From positions 20,992,001 through 21,056,000 of the forward strand of contig JAIVEN010000026.1 in assembly GCA_026686845.1 (NCBI GenBank): DNA of 64,000 bases, given 5' to 3'. Numbering within the stretch: the stretch's first letter is position 1; the number at the start of each line of letters is the position of its first letter. The notes under the pieces are model-generated. The model searched no databases. It had not been told where the DNA came from and saw nothing but the letters and a program-made list of their open reading frames with translations. Source of the DNA: Adenanthera pavonina. Its lineage: Eukaryota > Streptophyta > Magnoliopsida > Fabales > Fabaceae. Positions 11,646 through 22,295 of this stretch are shown here, in pieces. The position numbers and the translations under genes were made by a program.

Positions 11646-12022
11646 TTCCACCATTCCCCAAAACAATTTGTCCTCGAATCTTTACCCCCTTAAGATTAAT
11701 TTGGATGCGTTTCTTTCACTTCAACTCCATATATGCTTTTGTTTCGCCATTTATAAAAGCACACAACTTTTTTTATTACCCGTTTTTTCAGTTCTCTTTT
11801 TTTCCCTAATAACTTCACAAACACAAAATGAAGAAGATGAGGAGAACAAGATGGAGATGGAGAAGGTGGTGGGATGATGATAAGAAGCAACACAAAATAA
11901 GACACAAGATGGTGAAAAACAAAGAAGATGAAGATGGACACAAGAGAAGAAAAAATATGAAGAATATGGAAAAAAAAAGAAAGGATAAACCTAAATCTCA
12001 TAACTAAAGCTCTGATACTAAC
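11646..12022 (-). mobile_element. 377-bp internal region of a mini LTR element
   Basis: The minus strand reads LTR, primer site (12009-12020), about 350 bp, polypurine tract next to 11646, LTR. That is a very short retroelement interior. It can code for no gag or pol. A 101-codon open frame on the minus strand (12001-11696) nearly fills it; its first half is hydrophobic (F, I, L, V rich), followed by a proline/serine run and basic residues. The opposite strand is a GA-rich low-complexity tract, so this frame probably reflects composition, as in the leader of the full-length Gypsy element. A deletion derivative or a TRIM-like non-autonomous element both fit. Confidence 0.55.
12009..12020 (-). 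other. Primer binding site (tRNA-iMet type, one mismatch)
   Basis: On the minus strand it reads TAGTATCAGAGC, one base from TGGTATCAGAGC, the complement of the initiator Met tRNA 3' end. It lies 2 nt inside LTR copy B, where a primer site should be. Confidence 0.7.
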
Positions 12023-12747
12023 TGATATGAACCCCTTAGAGACTTGTCCTAAGAAACCTAGAAAATACAGAGTTATGGAAGAACATGGCCCAAAAGATTC
12101 ATAAGATGATTAGTTAGGACTCTAGAGGAACTCGTCCCTATATCCCTAACTATAACAATGCCCACAAGGTTGATCACTCCTCATGGTAAGACAAATGAGG
12201 AAAAAAGGAGAGAGAAAAAGAAAATAAGGGAGAAAAAAGAAATAACTCAAAAAATCCTTACTAAGAAACTCATAATAATATTATTCCAACATTCACTCCA
12301 GAAAATGCATTACACAGAGCCCTTTATATAAGCAAAATAAGAAAAACCTAATTTTAAAACAACTAAGAATATCTGGGGCTCAAATATTCCTAATTGATCC
12401 ATGAAATCTATGAGATATGTCTAATTATAAAAATCCTAAAACTAAAAACAAAAATTAAAAGAAAAATAATAAAATTGATATTCTAATCTTAACACTATTA
12501 GATAATCTCTTTAATTTAAATCTAGAAAATCTCTTAAAGGATGTCTAATAGATTTTATTTCTTCTAATTTAAATTTAACTAATAACTTTGGTGTCAAGAA
12601 AATACAAATTGGAAACCAAAAAAATAAAAATAAGTAAACAAACAAGTAAACAAGATTAACTAACAAAAAAAGGACCTAGAATTTTCTTGAGAGGAATTAA
12701 ATGGGAAGCGCTTGAGAATTTTTGACATACCTTTTTTATCTTTATCA
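12023..12747 (-). mobile_element. Gypsy-type LTR copy B, antisense
   Basis: TGATATGAACCCCTTAGAG at the low end and CTTTATCA at the high end, a direct repeat of 10920-11645 with many substitutions. It is followed on the low side by a primer site (5' LTR behaviour). It is flanked on the high side by a polypurine-like block plus the same pol-end sequence as copy A (3' LTR behaviour). It therefore belonged to a tandem LTR-interior-LTR-interior array. Confidence 0.7.
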
Positions 12748-12795
12748 TTCCTCCTTTCCTCTAAAAGTTTTGTCCTTGAACCTTTACCATCATGA
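12748..12795 (-). mobile_element. Remnant of Gypsy 3' interior (polypurine tract side)
   Basis: It matches 11646-11690 ('TTTGTCCTTGAACCTTTACC' against 'TTTGTCCTCGAATCTTTACC'). On the minus strand it is purine-rich just before the LTR, as expected for a polypurine tract. It is then joined to a long-LTR fragment. Confidence 0.5.
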
Positions 12796-13796
12796 TTATA
12801 TCTTGTTGCCATATTGTTCTTGTGTTGATTTGTGACTAGTTTTGACAGTAAAATGAAGGGTTTTATTTCCTGGGATGTCCATTTTCTAAGGGAAAATTCT
12901 ATCCAAAATTTTTATTTAACAATATGGTGTTTTAATGGTTTATGTGATTGTATGTGAAATATTTATGAAACTTGAATGATATATTTGCATGAAATAAACT
13001 AGCTACTGAGATTCCTAAATCTCACTCCCTAAGCACTAATCTTATAGGTTCAAGTGATGGCAAAACCTCTAAGAAGACACGAGACAAGGAGAAGATTAGT
13101 GATGACTAGATTTACAGCCACCTTATTTACTTATTTTCTTGTAATTATGCATAAAATTATGTGTTTTCATGAAGTTGTGCCTTGCTACCATAATGTTCCT
13201 TTAGAGTTCTTGTCATATTAGGGACATATTTTGGAAGAGTTTGAATCATGTAAGTATGTTACACATTTAGTTTTTGGAAGTTGTTTGTAAAACTGTCCAA
13301 TTCTGAGCACTGATTAGTTATATGATTACTGTTCATTCAAGATTTAGTTTTCTATATGAGTATCATATATGTTTAGAAAGTATACACATAGATATTTTCA
13401 AAAAAATAAAGATCACTTGATTTGGATAAGTGTACAAATTGTAGAATTTTTTAATTTGGCTCAAAAAATCTGGAAAAATAATTTTGAGCAAAAGAACAAT
13501 AAAAATTGGATGAATTTATTGTGTAAATTAGCTTAGTAAAGTTTTCATACTTTTCTATGTAGTGATATTTTTAGCTATTTTTAGAGACTTGAATCATCCT
13601 CATCCGATTTCCTTGGAATTAGTTATGATTTTTTAAAGTTTAGCTGAAAAAACCAAGTTACCTAATGAATAGTATTTTAAAAGTTTTGAAATTTTCTCAT
13701 CTTATATTTTAATGATTCAAGCTTCTAAATTAGCTTATTTTAGCGTCATATATGCTATTATACATGAGAAATAATGTACGAAAGTGAGGTTTGACA
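12796..13796 (+). mobile_element. 3' fragment of a long TGTAAC-type LTR
   Basis: It resembles the second half of the solo LTR at 26707-29535: 'TTGTTGCCATATTGTTCTTG', then 'CTGGGATGTCCATTTTCTAA' (compare 'CCAGGATGTTCATTTTCTAA' at 28252), then 'GCATAAAATTATGTGTTTTC'. It ends GAGGTTTGACA at 13796 where the 27-kb LTR ends AAGGTGTTACA, and satellite begins directly after. Confidence 0.65.
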
Positions 13797-15204
13797 AGAC
13801 GCCAATTCCATGGGATTTGGTCGATCGAAACTTTTTGGTACATTTTTGGAAACTTCATGCTTTTGCCTACAACTAGCTCAAAAGGAGCTCCAATATAGAT
13901 CAATTCTTTTGAATGGACTAGAAATGTTGTGAAGATACCAGATAAATTCTTTTCATGGGTTTTTTATGTTGAAGCTTTTGGTGCATTTTCGGAAATATCA
14001 TACTTCTGCCTAAAACTAGCTCTAAAGGTGCTCCAATGGGGGTCAATTCTTTGGAATAGGCTCAAAATGTTATGCGATGCTGAATGAAATCAATGCTCCC
14101 TTAAAGAGGCCAATGTCATGGGATTTCTTTAATTGAAGCTTTTGAGGGCATTTTTAGAAATTTTGTCATTCAGCATAAAAGGAGCTTTGATTGAAGTCAG
14201 TTCTTTGGAATAGGTTCAAAATATTGTGAGAATGTTGGTTGAACTCAAATTCTCCCTAATCATAGCTAATTTCATGGGATTTTTCCTATTGAAACTTTTT
14301 AATGTATTTTTAGAAAGTTCTTGCTTCAGCCCAAAACTAGCCCAAAGAAAGCTTTGATTGGGATCAATTCTTTAGAATATGATTGAAATGTTTTGAGGAT
14401 GTGAGATAAACTCAACTACTCCCTAATAAATGTCAATTTCATAGGATTTTCAAAAACTTCGTGCTTTTGCCCAAAATTAGCTCAAAAGAAGCTCCAATTG
14501 GGATCAATTCTTTTGAATAGGATAGAATTGTCATGAGGATTACAGATAAACTCAATTTCCTCTACAAAGATGCCAATTTTTCTAGGTTTCATTAGTTGAA
14601 GCTTTTTGTTGCATTTTCAGAAATATTGTGCTTCTGCCAAAAACTAGCTCAAAAGGAGCTCCAATTGGGATCAATTCTTTCTAATAGGCTAGAATTGTTA
14701 TGAGGCTCATTTGCCCCTCTAAGTTTCCAATTTCTTGGGATTTTATTAGTTGAAGCTTTTCGATGCATTTTCTAAAACTTCATGCTTTTTCCAAAAAACT
14801 AGCTCAAAAGGAGCTTCAATTAGGACCAATTCTTTTGAATAGGTTAGAATAATTGTGAGGATGCTAGATAAACTCAATTGCAGTCCTTAAAGATGCTAAT
14901 TTCTTAGGATTTCATTAGTTGAAATTTATGGATGCATTTTCAAAAACATCGTGTTTCTGTCCTAAACAACCGCAACAGAAATTCCGATTGAGATCAATTC
15001 TTTGGAATAGGCTTGAAATGTTGTGAGGATGTAGGATCAATTTAATTGCTCCCTCGAAGATGCCAAATTCATGAGATTTTGTTAGTTCATGCTTTTTGGT
15101 GCATTTTCATAAACTTCGTACTTCTGAGCAAAACTTGTCATAAAAAAAGCTTTGATTAGGATCAATTCTTTAGAGTAGGGTCGAAGTGTTGTGAGGATGC
15201 CATA
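13797..15204 (+). repeat. Satellite array segment 1 (~165-bp monomer)
   Basis: Tandem copies with the landmarks CCAATTTCATGGGATTTT, GTTGAAGCTTTT, GGTGCATTTTCAGAAACTTC, AACTAGCTCAAAAGGAGCTC, GATCAATTCTTTGGAATAGG, TGTTGTGAGGATGC and AACTCAATTGCTCCCTCAAA, in that order. Landmark spacing is mostly 155-170 bp, with some internally deleted units. All units point the same way. Each carries a short inverted repeat AGCTC..GAGCT. The segment is interrupted by a long LTR at 15205. Confidence 0.9.
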
Positions 15205-15877
15205 TGTAACATCCCTATTTTTCATGATGTATATTATGACCAAATGATATCGTGAATGATATTGAATTGTTCAGGAATAATTTATGATAATTGGGGAAGC
15301 CTAGATATTTAATTAAATAGGTTTAAGGCCCAAAATATTGTAAAAATATAAAAAAGAGACTTAAAAGAGCAAAACAGTCATTTTGCCAAAAGGTAAGGGC
15401 AAAATGGTTATTTTATAGAAAAGAGAAAAATAATATTTTAATACTTCGGTGCAGGCTAAAAGTACAAGTAATACTAGTTATATGGGCATGGAGAGGAAAA
15501 AGTAGAATTCTGATAAAATGCGGGTCCCACATGAATAGTACATGCCGGGCAAGATGAATAGTACAAAGTAAGCAAGACAAGTGGACCCCACATAAAAAAA
15601 GTAAAGAGGAAAAGTTACTGGGTCCCATAGAAAAAGTAAATAGAAAAGGTACTAGATATAGTAGAAAATCGGATAGAAAAGTACACAAACCAGTATCAAT
15701 TAGACTAGATAAATGGCAAACTTGTAATTTCTCTTCTCACCCTCATAATGAATGAAATTTTAGGACCAAAACGCCCCTCCACCACTCTCTCTCATGCTAA
15801 AAAATATCTAAGGGTAAATGGGTAGAAGGAACAAACAATTGGAGAATAATTGGTAGCCTTTAGATCCAAAAGCAATC

Positions 15878-16804
15878 TGATGGGAGACACGTTAGGAACC
15901 TGTCCTAAGAGCCTTCTTTGATGTAAGGATCGTGCAACTCAAGGGAAGATGAATTAAACACAAGAACCACGAAGAACAAAAACTAAAGAAAATAGACACG
16001 ATGAAATAAGAAGACTGAACAAAATGTTGGTCGAAGGAAGTAGACTCCAAGAGAACCCGTCTCTTGAATCCTAACTCCGGGACGCCACAAGGATCACCAC
16101 TCCTTGATAAGTCCTCATTCTTTCTGGCACTCAAGGATAAGCAAGAAATAACTCACTGAACAACAACAAAGTTGCTGAGAAGAAATTCATTCATTCATGT
16201 TGTGGTTTGCAAGAGTACAAGAGGTGCCTATTTATAGGCAAGTATTAACCCACAAACTAACTCTAGTTCACCTCACAAACCTAACCTTATTAATGCTAAT
16301 AAATACAAAAAGGAAATCCTAAGTCAAAAGGAGTATTTAATTCTAATTTTGAATTTGAAAAGGTTGGCTCCTCTTAAATGCATAAAGCAAAGAAAATCAT
16401 ATCATTATTTGCCTTTTATTTAAAAGGAAACAAATTGACTAAAATAATCCTAATAAAACTTATTAAAAACGTCACTTTGAGTGACCACATGAGAAGCACA
16501 TGTATTTTAAGTGAATTCTCCATACTGGGCCTTCTCCAAGTTGGGCTTGTTGACTATAATTTGGTTCCACATTTTCAGCTTGCCTCTTTCTTTGTTTTGG
16601 GCCTCAAAATCATTCAAATACAATGGTTCCATGTTAATCATATTTTGGATCACCCCATTCATGGTTTGCTTCAAGGCTTTTGTTCTAGCTATAATCATTA
16701 GTCTTCCAATGCCTTGAAGTGGGCCTTGAATTTGTTTATGGTCCATTGTTTCTCTTAGCTTGCCCTCATCATCAAATGCTTCATGCCTCGATCGTACTCT
16801 ATCA
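15878..16804 (-). mobile_element. Solo Gypsy LTR, antisense, target duplication CAATC
   Basis: It is flanked by CAATC at 15873-15877 and 16805-16809. The low end TGATGGGAGACACG is the reverse complement of the 3' end of the LTRs of the element at 34444-41475. The minus strand still encodes the pol C-terminal tail found in those LTRs ('MNGVIQNMINM', 'NKERGKLKMWNQ', 'KAQYGEFT'). The TATA region is GCCTATTTATAGGC near 16226. It lies inside the long LTR 15205-18186, so it is the younger of the two. Confidence 0.88.
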
Positions 16805-16921
16805 CAATCTAATGGCAACAATCCACCCAAGCTTCCTATAAATACCCCGTCAACCCTCCTTGCCATTTTCTCATTTTTACAACACCAAGGGGGGTGTTAA
16901 AGAGAGAATGTTGGCATGAGG

Positions 16922-16995
16922 TTAGAAAGAGAAAGGGAAAGAAGGAAGGAAAGGAAGAGAGAAGGAAGGGGAAGGAAGAGAGGAAGGAAAGGGAG
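16922..16995 (+). repeat. Purine-only tract (GAAG/AAGG rich)
   Basis: Apart from a few pyrimidines at the edges, the run consists of A and G in AAGG, GAAA and GGAAGAG units. Similar purine-rich stretches occur at the equivalent place in the long LTRs at about 27545-27610 and 48275-48320, so it belongs to that LTR family and is not a random microsatellite. Confidence 0.7.
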
Positions 16996-18186
16996 GCTAG
17001 AGGAGGTCTTCAAGGGGTAAGCTTCTTCTCTTAATCTCTTTGAGTATCTTTCTTCTTTAATTTAAATAAAGGTTTAATAATGCTATTGGCTTCAATTAAG
17101 TCAAAGAAGTGATCTAAAACTAAGTACAAGCAAGGTTCAAAGAAGTGATCTAATGCTATTGGCTTAATGTTATCGTTTATGAATGTTTTATATATTACTG
17201 TGATTTGTAAATGATGATATGTTGCTATTATGAATGTTTTTTATTATTGGTGGCTATTTTATGTTAAGGGGCTAAGCCCCGGGATGGTCATTTACTAAGT
17301 CGTTATGCTGGCGAAATTTTGTTAGATAACATGAAAGTTTTGATGATTTAATAAAAGTATGTTATATTTTATATGCTTTAAAATTTTTCTGTGATGACAT
17401 GATGGCATGTGCAAGTTGACTACTGAGATTTTCTAATCTCAACCTATAGTTAACTAATGATAGGGCCAAGTCATGGCAAAGGGAAGCATGTGGAGCATGA
17501 GGAATAATGATGATGGAACCTTGCTGAAAGCTGTTAATATTCTATTTTGTACTATCTGATTCAAACTATTGTATAAAATCAAATATATCTCAAAAAATTC
17601 TGTTGTCTATATGTATATAGATCTATGTCTCAGAAACAAAATGACACTAGTTTAACTATATTTGGACTTATATAATGGTAGTTATTTATGTTTTTCCAAA
17701 ACCGCTCTAGTGAAAGTTGTCTTTGACCCTTGAAGGTTTAAATTAGTACACTAGTCATTAAAAGTAAAATAAATATGATTATAAAGTATACATGCAACTA
17801 TTTCCAACGATGCTCAATATGAACCAAATGGCTTTGTATTTTATGAGAAATGAATTTTTTAAATTTAAGGTTCAATTTTCAGATAGAAACAAGGATGCGA
17901 AAATAAACATAAAATATACTAATTTGTACATTCATTTTTGAGTTTCATATTTTTCTCTCACAACTCAATATGTGTTCGATTTTTAGAGACTTGGACCACT
18001 GGAAAATGATTTTTCTACATTTAATTATGATTTTTGATAAATCACTGCATAGTGAGCTGAAAAGCTGCAAGAAACAGTTCTAGGAAGTTTTAAAGTTTCA
18101 ATTGGTTCAGGTTTTGTAAGATTTTTTTCATACATTAAAACTAAATAGTTTTCATGGGAAAAAGCATTAAAATGTAAGATGTAACA

Positions 18187-21100
18187 CCGGATCGAAGCAA
18201 TTGCTTCCTCAATGTGGCCAATTTCATGGGATTTTGTTGGTTGAAGCTTTTCGGTGTATTTTCAAAAGTTTTGTGCTTCTACCCTAGACAAGCTTAAAAG
18301 GAGCTTCGAATGGGATCAATTCTTTGGAATAGGCTTAAAGTGTTATGAAGATGCTAGATGAACTCAGTTGCTCCCTCAAAGAAGCCAATTTCAAGGGATT
18401 TTGCTTGTTAAAACTTTTTGGGTGCATTTACGAAAATGTTGTGCTTCTGCCCAAAATTAGCTCAAAAGGAGCTTCATGAGGATTTCATTAGTTGAAGTTT
18501 TTCAATGTATTTTCAGAAACTTCATGCCTCTACCTAAAACTAGCTCAATAGAAGCTACGATTGGGATCAACTCTTTGGAATATGGTTAAAATGTTGTGAA
18601 AATTTTGGGATTGAACTCAATTACTCCCCTAAAGTTTCAAATTCGTGGGATTTTGTTCGTTAAAGCTTTTCGGTGCATTTTCAAAAACTTCATGCCCTTT
18701 GCCCAAAACTAGCTCAAAAGAAGCTACGATTGGGATCAATTCTTTGGAATACGGTTGAAAAATTTTGAAAATTTTGGATGAACTCAATTGTTCCCCCAAA
18801 AGTTTCGAAATTCATGGGATTTTTTTCATTGAAGCTTTTTGGTACATGTTCAGAAACTTCATTTTTCTACCCCAAAACCAGGCCAAAAGGAGATTTAATT
18901 AAGATCAATTAATTAGAATAGGCTTAAAATGTTGTGAGGATGCCAGCTGAACTTATTTACTCCTTTAAAGAGGCCAATTCCATGGGATTTTGTCGGTTGA
19001 AGCTTTTTGGTGCATTTTTGTAAACTTCATGCTTTTGCCTACAACTAGCTCAAAAGTAGCTCCAATATAGATAAATTCTTTTAAATAGGCTAAAAATGTC
19101 GTGAGGATACCAGATAAACTCAACTAGCCCACAAAGTTGCCAATTTCATGGGATTTTTTTAGTTGAAGCTTTACGGTGCATTTTCAGAAACATCGTGCTT
19201 CTACTCAAAACTAGCTCAAAAGAAGCTCCAATTGGGGTCAATTCTTTATAATAGGCTTAAAATGTTGTGAGGATGGCGAGTGAACTCAAAGTTCCCTTAA
19301 AGAGGCCAATTTCATGGATTTCTTTAATTGAAGCTTTTAGGTGCATTTTAAAAAACTTCGTGTTTTTGCCTAAAATTAGCTCAAAAGGAGCTCCAATCAG
19401 GATCAATTCTTTTGAATAGGCTAGAATTGTCATTAGGATTCCAGTAAAACTCAATTGGCCCCACAAAGATGCCAATTTCTTAGGATTTCATTAGTTGAAG
19501 TTTTGCAATGCATTGTCGAAAAAAATTAGTACAAAAGGAGCTCTAATTAGCATCAATTCTTTCTAATATGCTAGAATTGTTATGAGGATGTCAGATAACC
19601 TAAATTGTCCCCTCAAAGATGACAATTTCTAGGGATTTCATTAGTTGAAGCTTTTCGATACATTTTGGAAACCTCGTGCTTTTGCCAAAAACTAGCTCAA
19701 AAGGAGCTTCAATTAGGACCAATTCATTTGAATAGGTTAGAATAATTGTAAGGATGCTAAGTAAACTCAATCACCCCCCTTAAAGATGCTAGTTTCTTAG
19801 GATTTCGTTAGTAAATCTTTTCAGTGCATTTTCAGAAACATCGTGATTCAATCCCAAATTAGCTCAAAAGAAGCTCCAATTGGGATCAATTCTTTGGAAT
19901 AAGCTTAAAGTGTTGTGAGGAAGCAAGATCAACTCAATTACTCCCTCAAAGATGCCAAATTCATGGGATTTTGTTAGTTTATGCTTTTCAGTGCATTTTC
20001 ATGAACTTCATGCTTCTGATCAAAACTAGTCCAAAAAGAGCTTCGATTGGGGTCAATTCTTACGAGTAGGCTTGAAATGTTGTGCGGATGCTGGATCAAA
20101 GCAATTGCTTCCACAAAGAGACCAATTTCATGGGATTTTGCTGGTTGAAGCTTTTCGATGCATTTTTAAAGTTTTGCACCTTTGCTCTATGCTAGCTCAA
20201 AAGGAGCTTCGAATATGATCAATTCTTTGTAATATGGTTAAAATGTTGTGAGGATACTAAATGAATTCAATTGCTCCCTCAAAGAGGCCAATTTCATGGG
20301 ATTTTGTTTGTTAAAACTTTTCAATATACTTCCAGAATTATCATGCTTCTGTCCAAAATAAGCTCAAAAGGAGCTCCAATTAGGATCAATTCTTTTGGAT
20401 AGGATAAAATTATCATGAGGATTCTAGATAAACTCAATTGCCCTCTCAAAGATGCTAATTTCTTGGGATTTCATTAGTTGAAGCTTTTCAGTGTATTTTC
20501 GGTAACTTCATGCCTCTACCCAAAACTCGCTCAAAAGAAGCTACTATTGAGATCAATTCATTGGAATACGCTTGAAATATTGTGAAATTTCTGGATGAAC
20601 TCCATTACTCCCTTAAAGTTTCCAAGTTCATGGGATTTTGTTCGTTAAAGCTTTTCGATGCATGTTTAGAAACTTTATTCTTCTACCCAAAACTAGCTTA
20701 AAAGGAGCTTCAATTAAGATCACTTCTTTAAAATAGGCTTAAAATGTTGTGAGGATGTCGGATGAACTCAATTGATCCCTCAGAGGCCAATTCCATGGGA
20801 TTTTGTTAGCTGAACATTTTCAATGCATTTTCAGAAACTTTGTGCTTTTGCCTATAACTAGCTCAAAAGGAGCTCCAATACAGATCAATTTGTTTGAATA
20901 GGCTAGAAATGTTTTGAGGATACCAGATAAACTCAATTGCCCCACAAAGATGCCAATTTTGTGGGATTTTTTAGTTGAAGCTTTACGGTGCATTTTTTGA
21001 AACATTGTGCTTCTGCCCAAAACTAGCTCAAAAGGAACTCCATTTGGTGTTAATTCTTTGGAATATGCTTAAAATGTTGTGAGGATGCTGGGTGAACTCA

Positions 21101-21209
21101 ATGGTCCCTCAAAGAGGCCAATTTCATGGGATTTCTTTAATTGAAGCTTTTTAGTGCATTTTTAGAAACTTAGTGATTTAGCCCAAAATTAGCCCAAAAG
21201 GAACTTCGA
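18187..21209 (+). repeat. Satellite array segment 2 (~165-bp monomer)
   Basis: This continues segment 1 in the same orientation and phase. Successive CCAATT landmarks at about 18216, 18384, 18804, 18973, 19136, 19303 and 19469 are 165-168 bp apart, apart from partly deleted units around 18470. Monomers differ from each other by many substitutions, often CG/TG/CA alternatives at the same site (CTTCGTGC, CTTCATGC, CTTTGTGC). It ends in mid-unit at about 21209. Confidence 0.9.
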
Positions 21210-21381
21210 ATTAACGAACTTATGGAAAATCAATTTCATTTAAGGACCATACATAATTCCTTCTAAGGACCGTAAGGGAAATTAATTCCATTTGAGGATC
21301 GAGCATGCAACATCACCATCTGACATCATCTCCCATCTTTTCAAGCATTTTATGTTATTCCATAAAAATTGGGATATTACA
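21210..21381 (-). mobile_element. Terminal fragment of a long LTR, antisense
   Basis: It ends GGGATATTACA, the reverse complement of the TGTAATATCC start of the long LTR family. The preceding roughly 170 bp ('AAGGACCATACATAATTCC', 'AAGGACCGTAAGGG') contain no satellite. Confidence 0.45.
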
Positions 21382-22295
21382 ACCAGGTTCTGATATCAAA
21401 TTATGAAAGATCAAAGATGAACTCTTCCAACAAACCTTCAACAACTTGGAAGCAATATGGATCATGCTAAAATCAAGAGCAATGCCACAAGAAAGCAAAT
21501 AAAACACAAAGAAAGAAGAATGTTAGAATAGCAAAGAAATTTAGAGGAGAAAGAAGAAAAGATGGATGTATTGGTCAAGATATAAGAGAACTCATCTCTT
21601 AGAACCCTAGCAATAAGATACCACAAAGGGGAACCACTCCTTTTGATAAGTCTAAGTTTCTCAAACACACATGGGAACAAGAGAAGCCTCACAAAAGAAG
21701 AACATAAGTTTTACAAAATTCATTCTCATTGATCATGATGAAAAATGTTCACATTATGTGGCCTTAAATGGGAAATGGAAAAATTAATCTAATGAGCCTA
21801 GAAAACCTAATTATTTTGGACTTAAGTAATCCTAATAGGATTAGGAGTCTTTTGGGCTCAAATAGCAATCTTAACAAACCTAAGAAACTAATAAAATAAA
21901 ATTCTAAACATAAATGACAAAAATTCAAAGAAAATAATAAAAGTAATACCTAAGTTCTTATAAACATGTCAACATATTAATGAAATCACATGTTTGACAT
22001 ATGATATGCTTATTTACAGGGAGGCTATCAAAAAGACTACTAATTAACCCATTGGACTTTATTAATTAATAGAGTTTAGCCCATAATTAATAAAAATGAA
22101 ATTAAAATAAATTAAACCCACTAATGTCTAAGTTGCAAGCTCTTTCAATAAAGCACATAATCTTTTAAGTACTCTCTTGCAATGGGTTACTCTTAGGCTT
22201 GGATCAGAAATATATAAATTTGAAATACTCTTCACACTCTCTTGCTTCAGTTGGACTACAAACTTGCTCAAATAATTGAGTTCTAACATGTATAA
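21382..22295 (-). mobile_element. Gypsy 5' LTR with primer site, antisense, rest of element lost
   Basis: The LTR starts near 21404 (TGAAAGATCAAAG) and carries the family block 'GAGAACTCATCTCTTAGAACC', 'ATACCACAAAGGGGAACCAC' and 'GATAAGTCTAAG'. Just below it, 21387-21400 reads on the minus strand as TGATATCAGAACC, similar to a tRNA-iMet primer site. This was therefore a 5' LTR, with only about 20 bp of interior left. The high boundary is approximate, and no target duplication was seen. Confidence 0.6.

Larger units (their letters stand above)
15205..18186 (+). mobile_element. Long Ty3/Gypsy-type solo LTR, split by a second solo LTR
   Basis: It begins TGTAACATCCC and ends GATGTAACA, with satellite on both sides in continuous phase (..GAGGATGCC / GGATCGAAGCAA..). 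The flanking pentamers CCATA and CCGGA look like a decayed target duplication. Without the 927-bp insertion and its duplicated site the LTR is about 2.05 kb. It holds the block 'CCCCGGGATGGTCATTTACTA' near 17276, shared with the LTRs at 26707 and 12796, and a purine-only stretch near 16925-16995. No internal domain is present. Confidence 0.75.

Noticed and set aside
11696..12001. Minus-strand 101-codon frame as a real membrane protein gene
   Set aside because: It lies on a GA/CT-rich low-complexity tract in the position of a retroelement leader. I kept it only as an oddity of the mini-element.
16378..16866. Open frames on both strands of the solo LTR
   Set aside because: The minus frame is the remnant of the Gypsy pol tail encoded in the LTR; the plus frames are its shadows. 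The same holds for 34498-34779, 40589-40912, 35080-35319 and 41209-41448.
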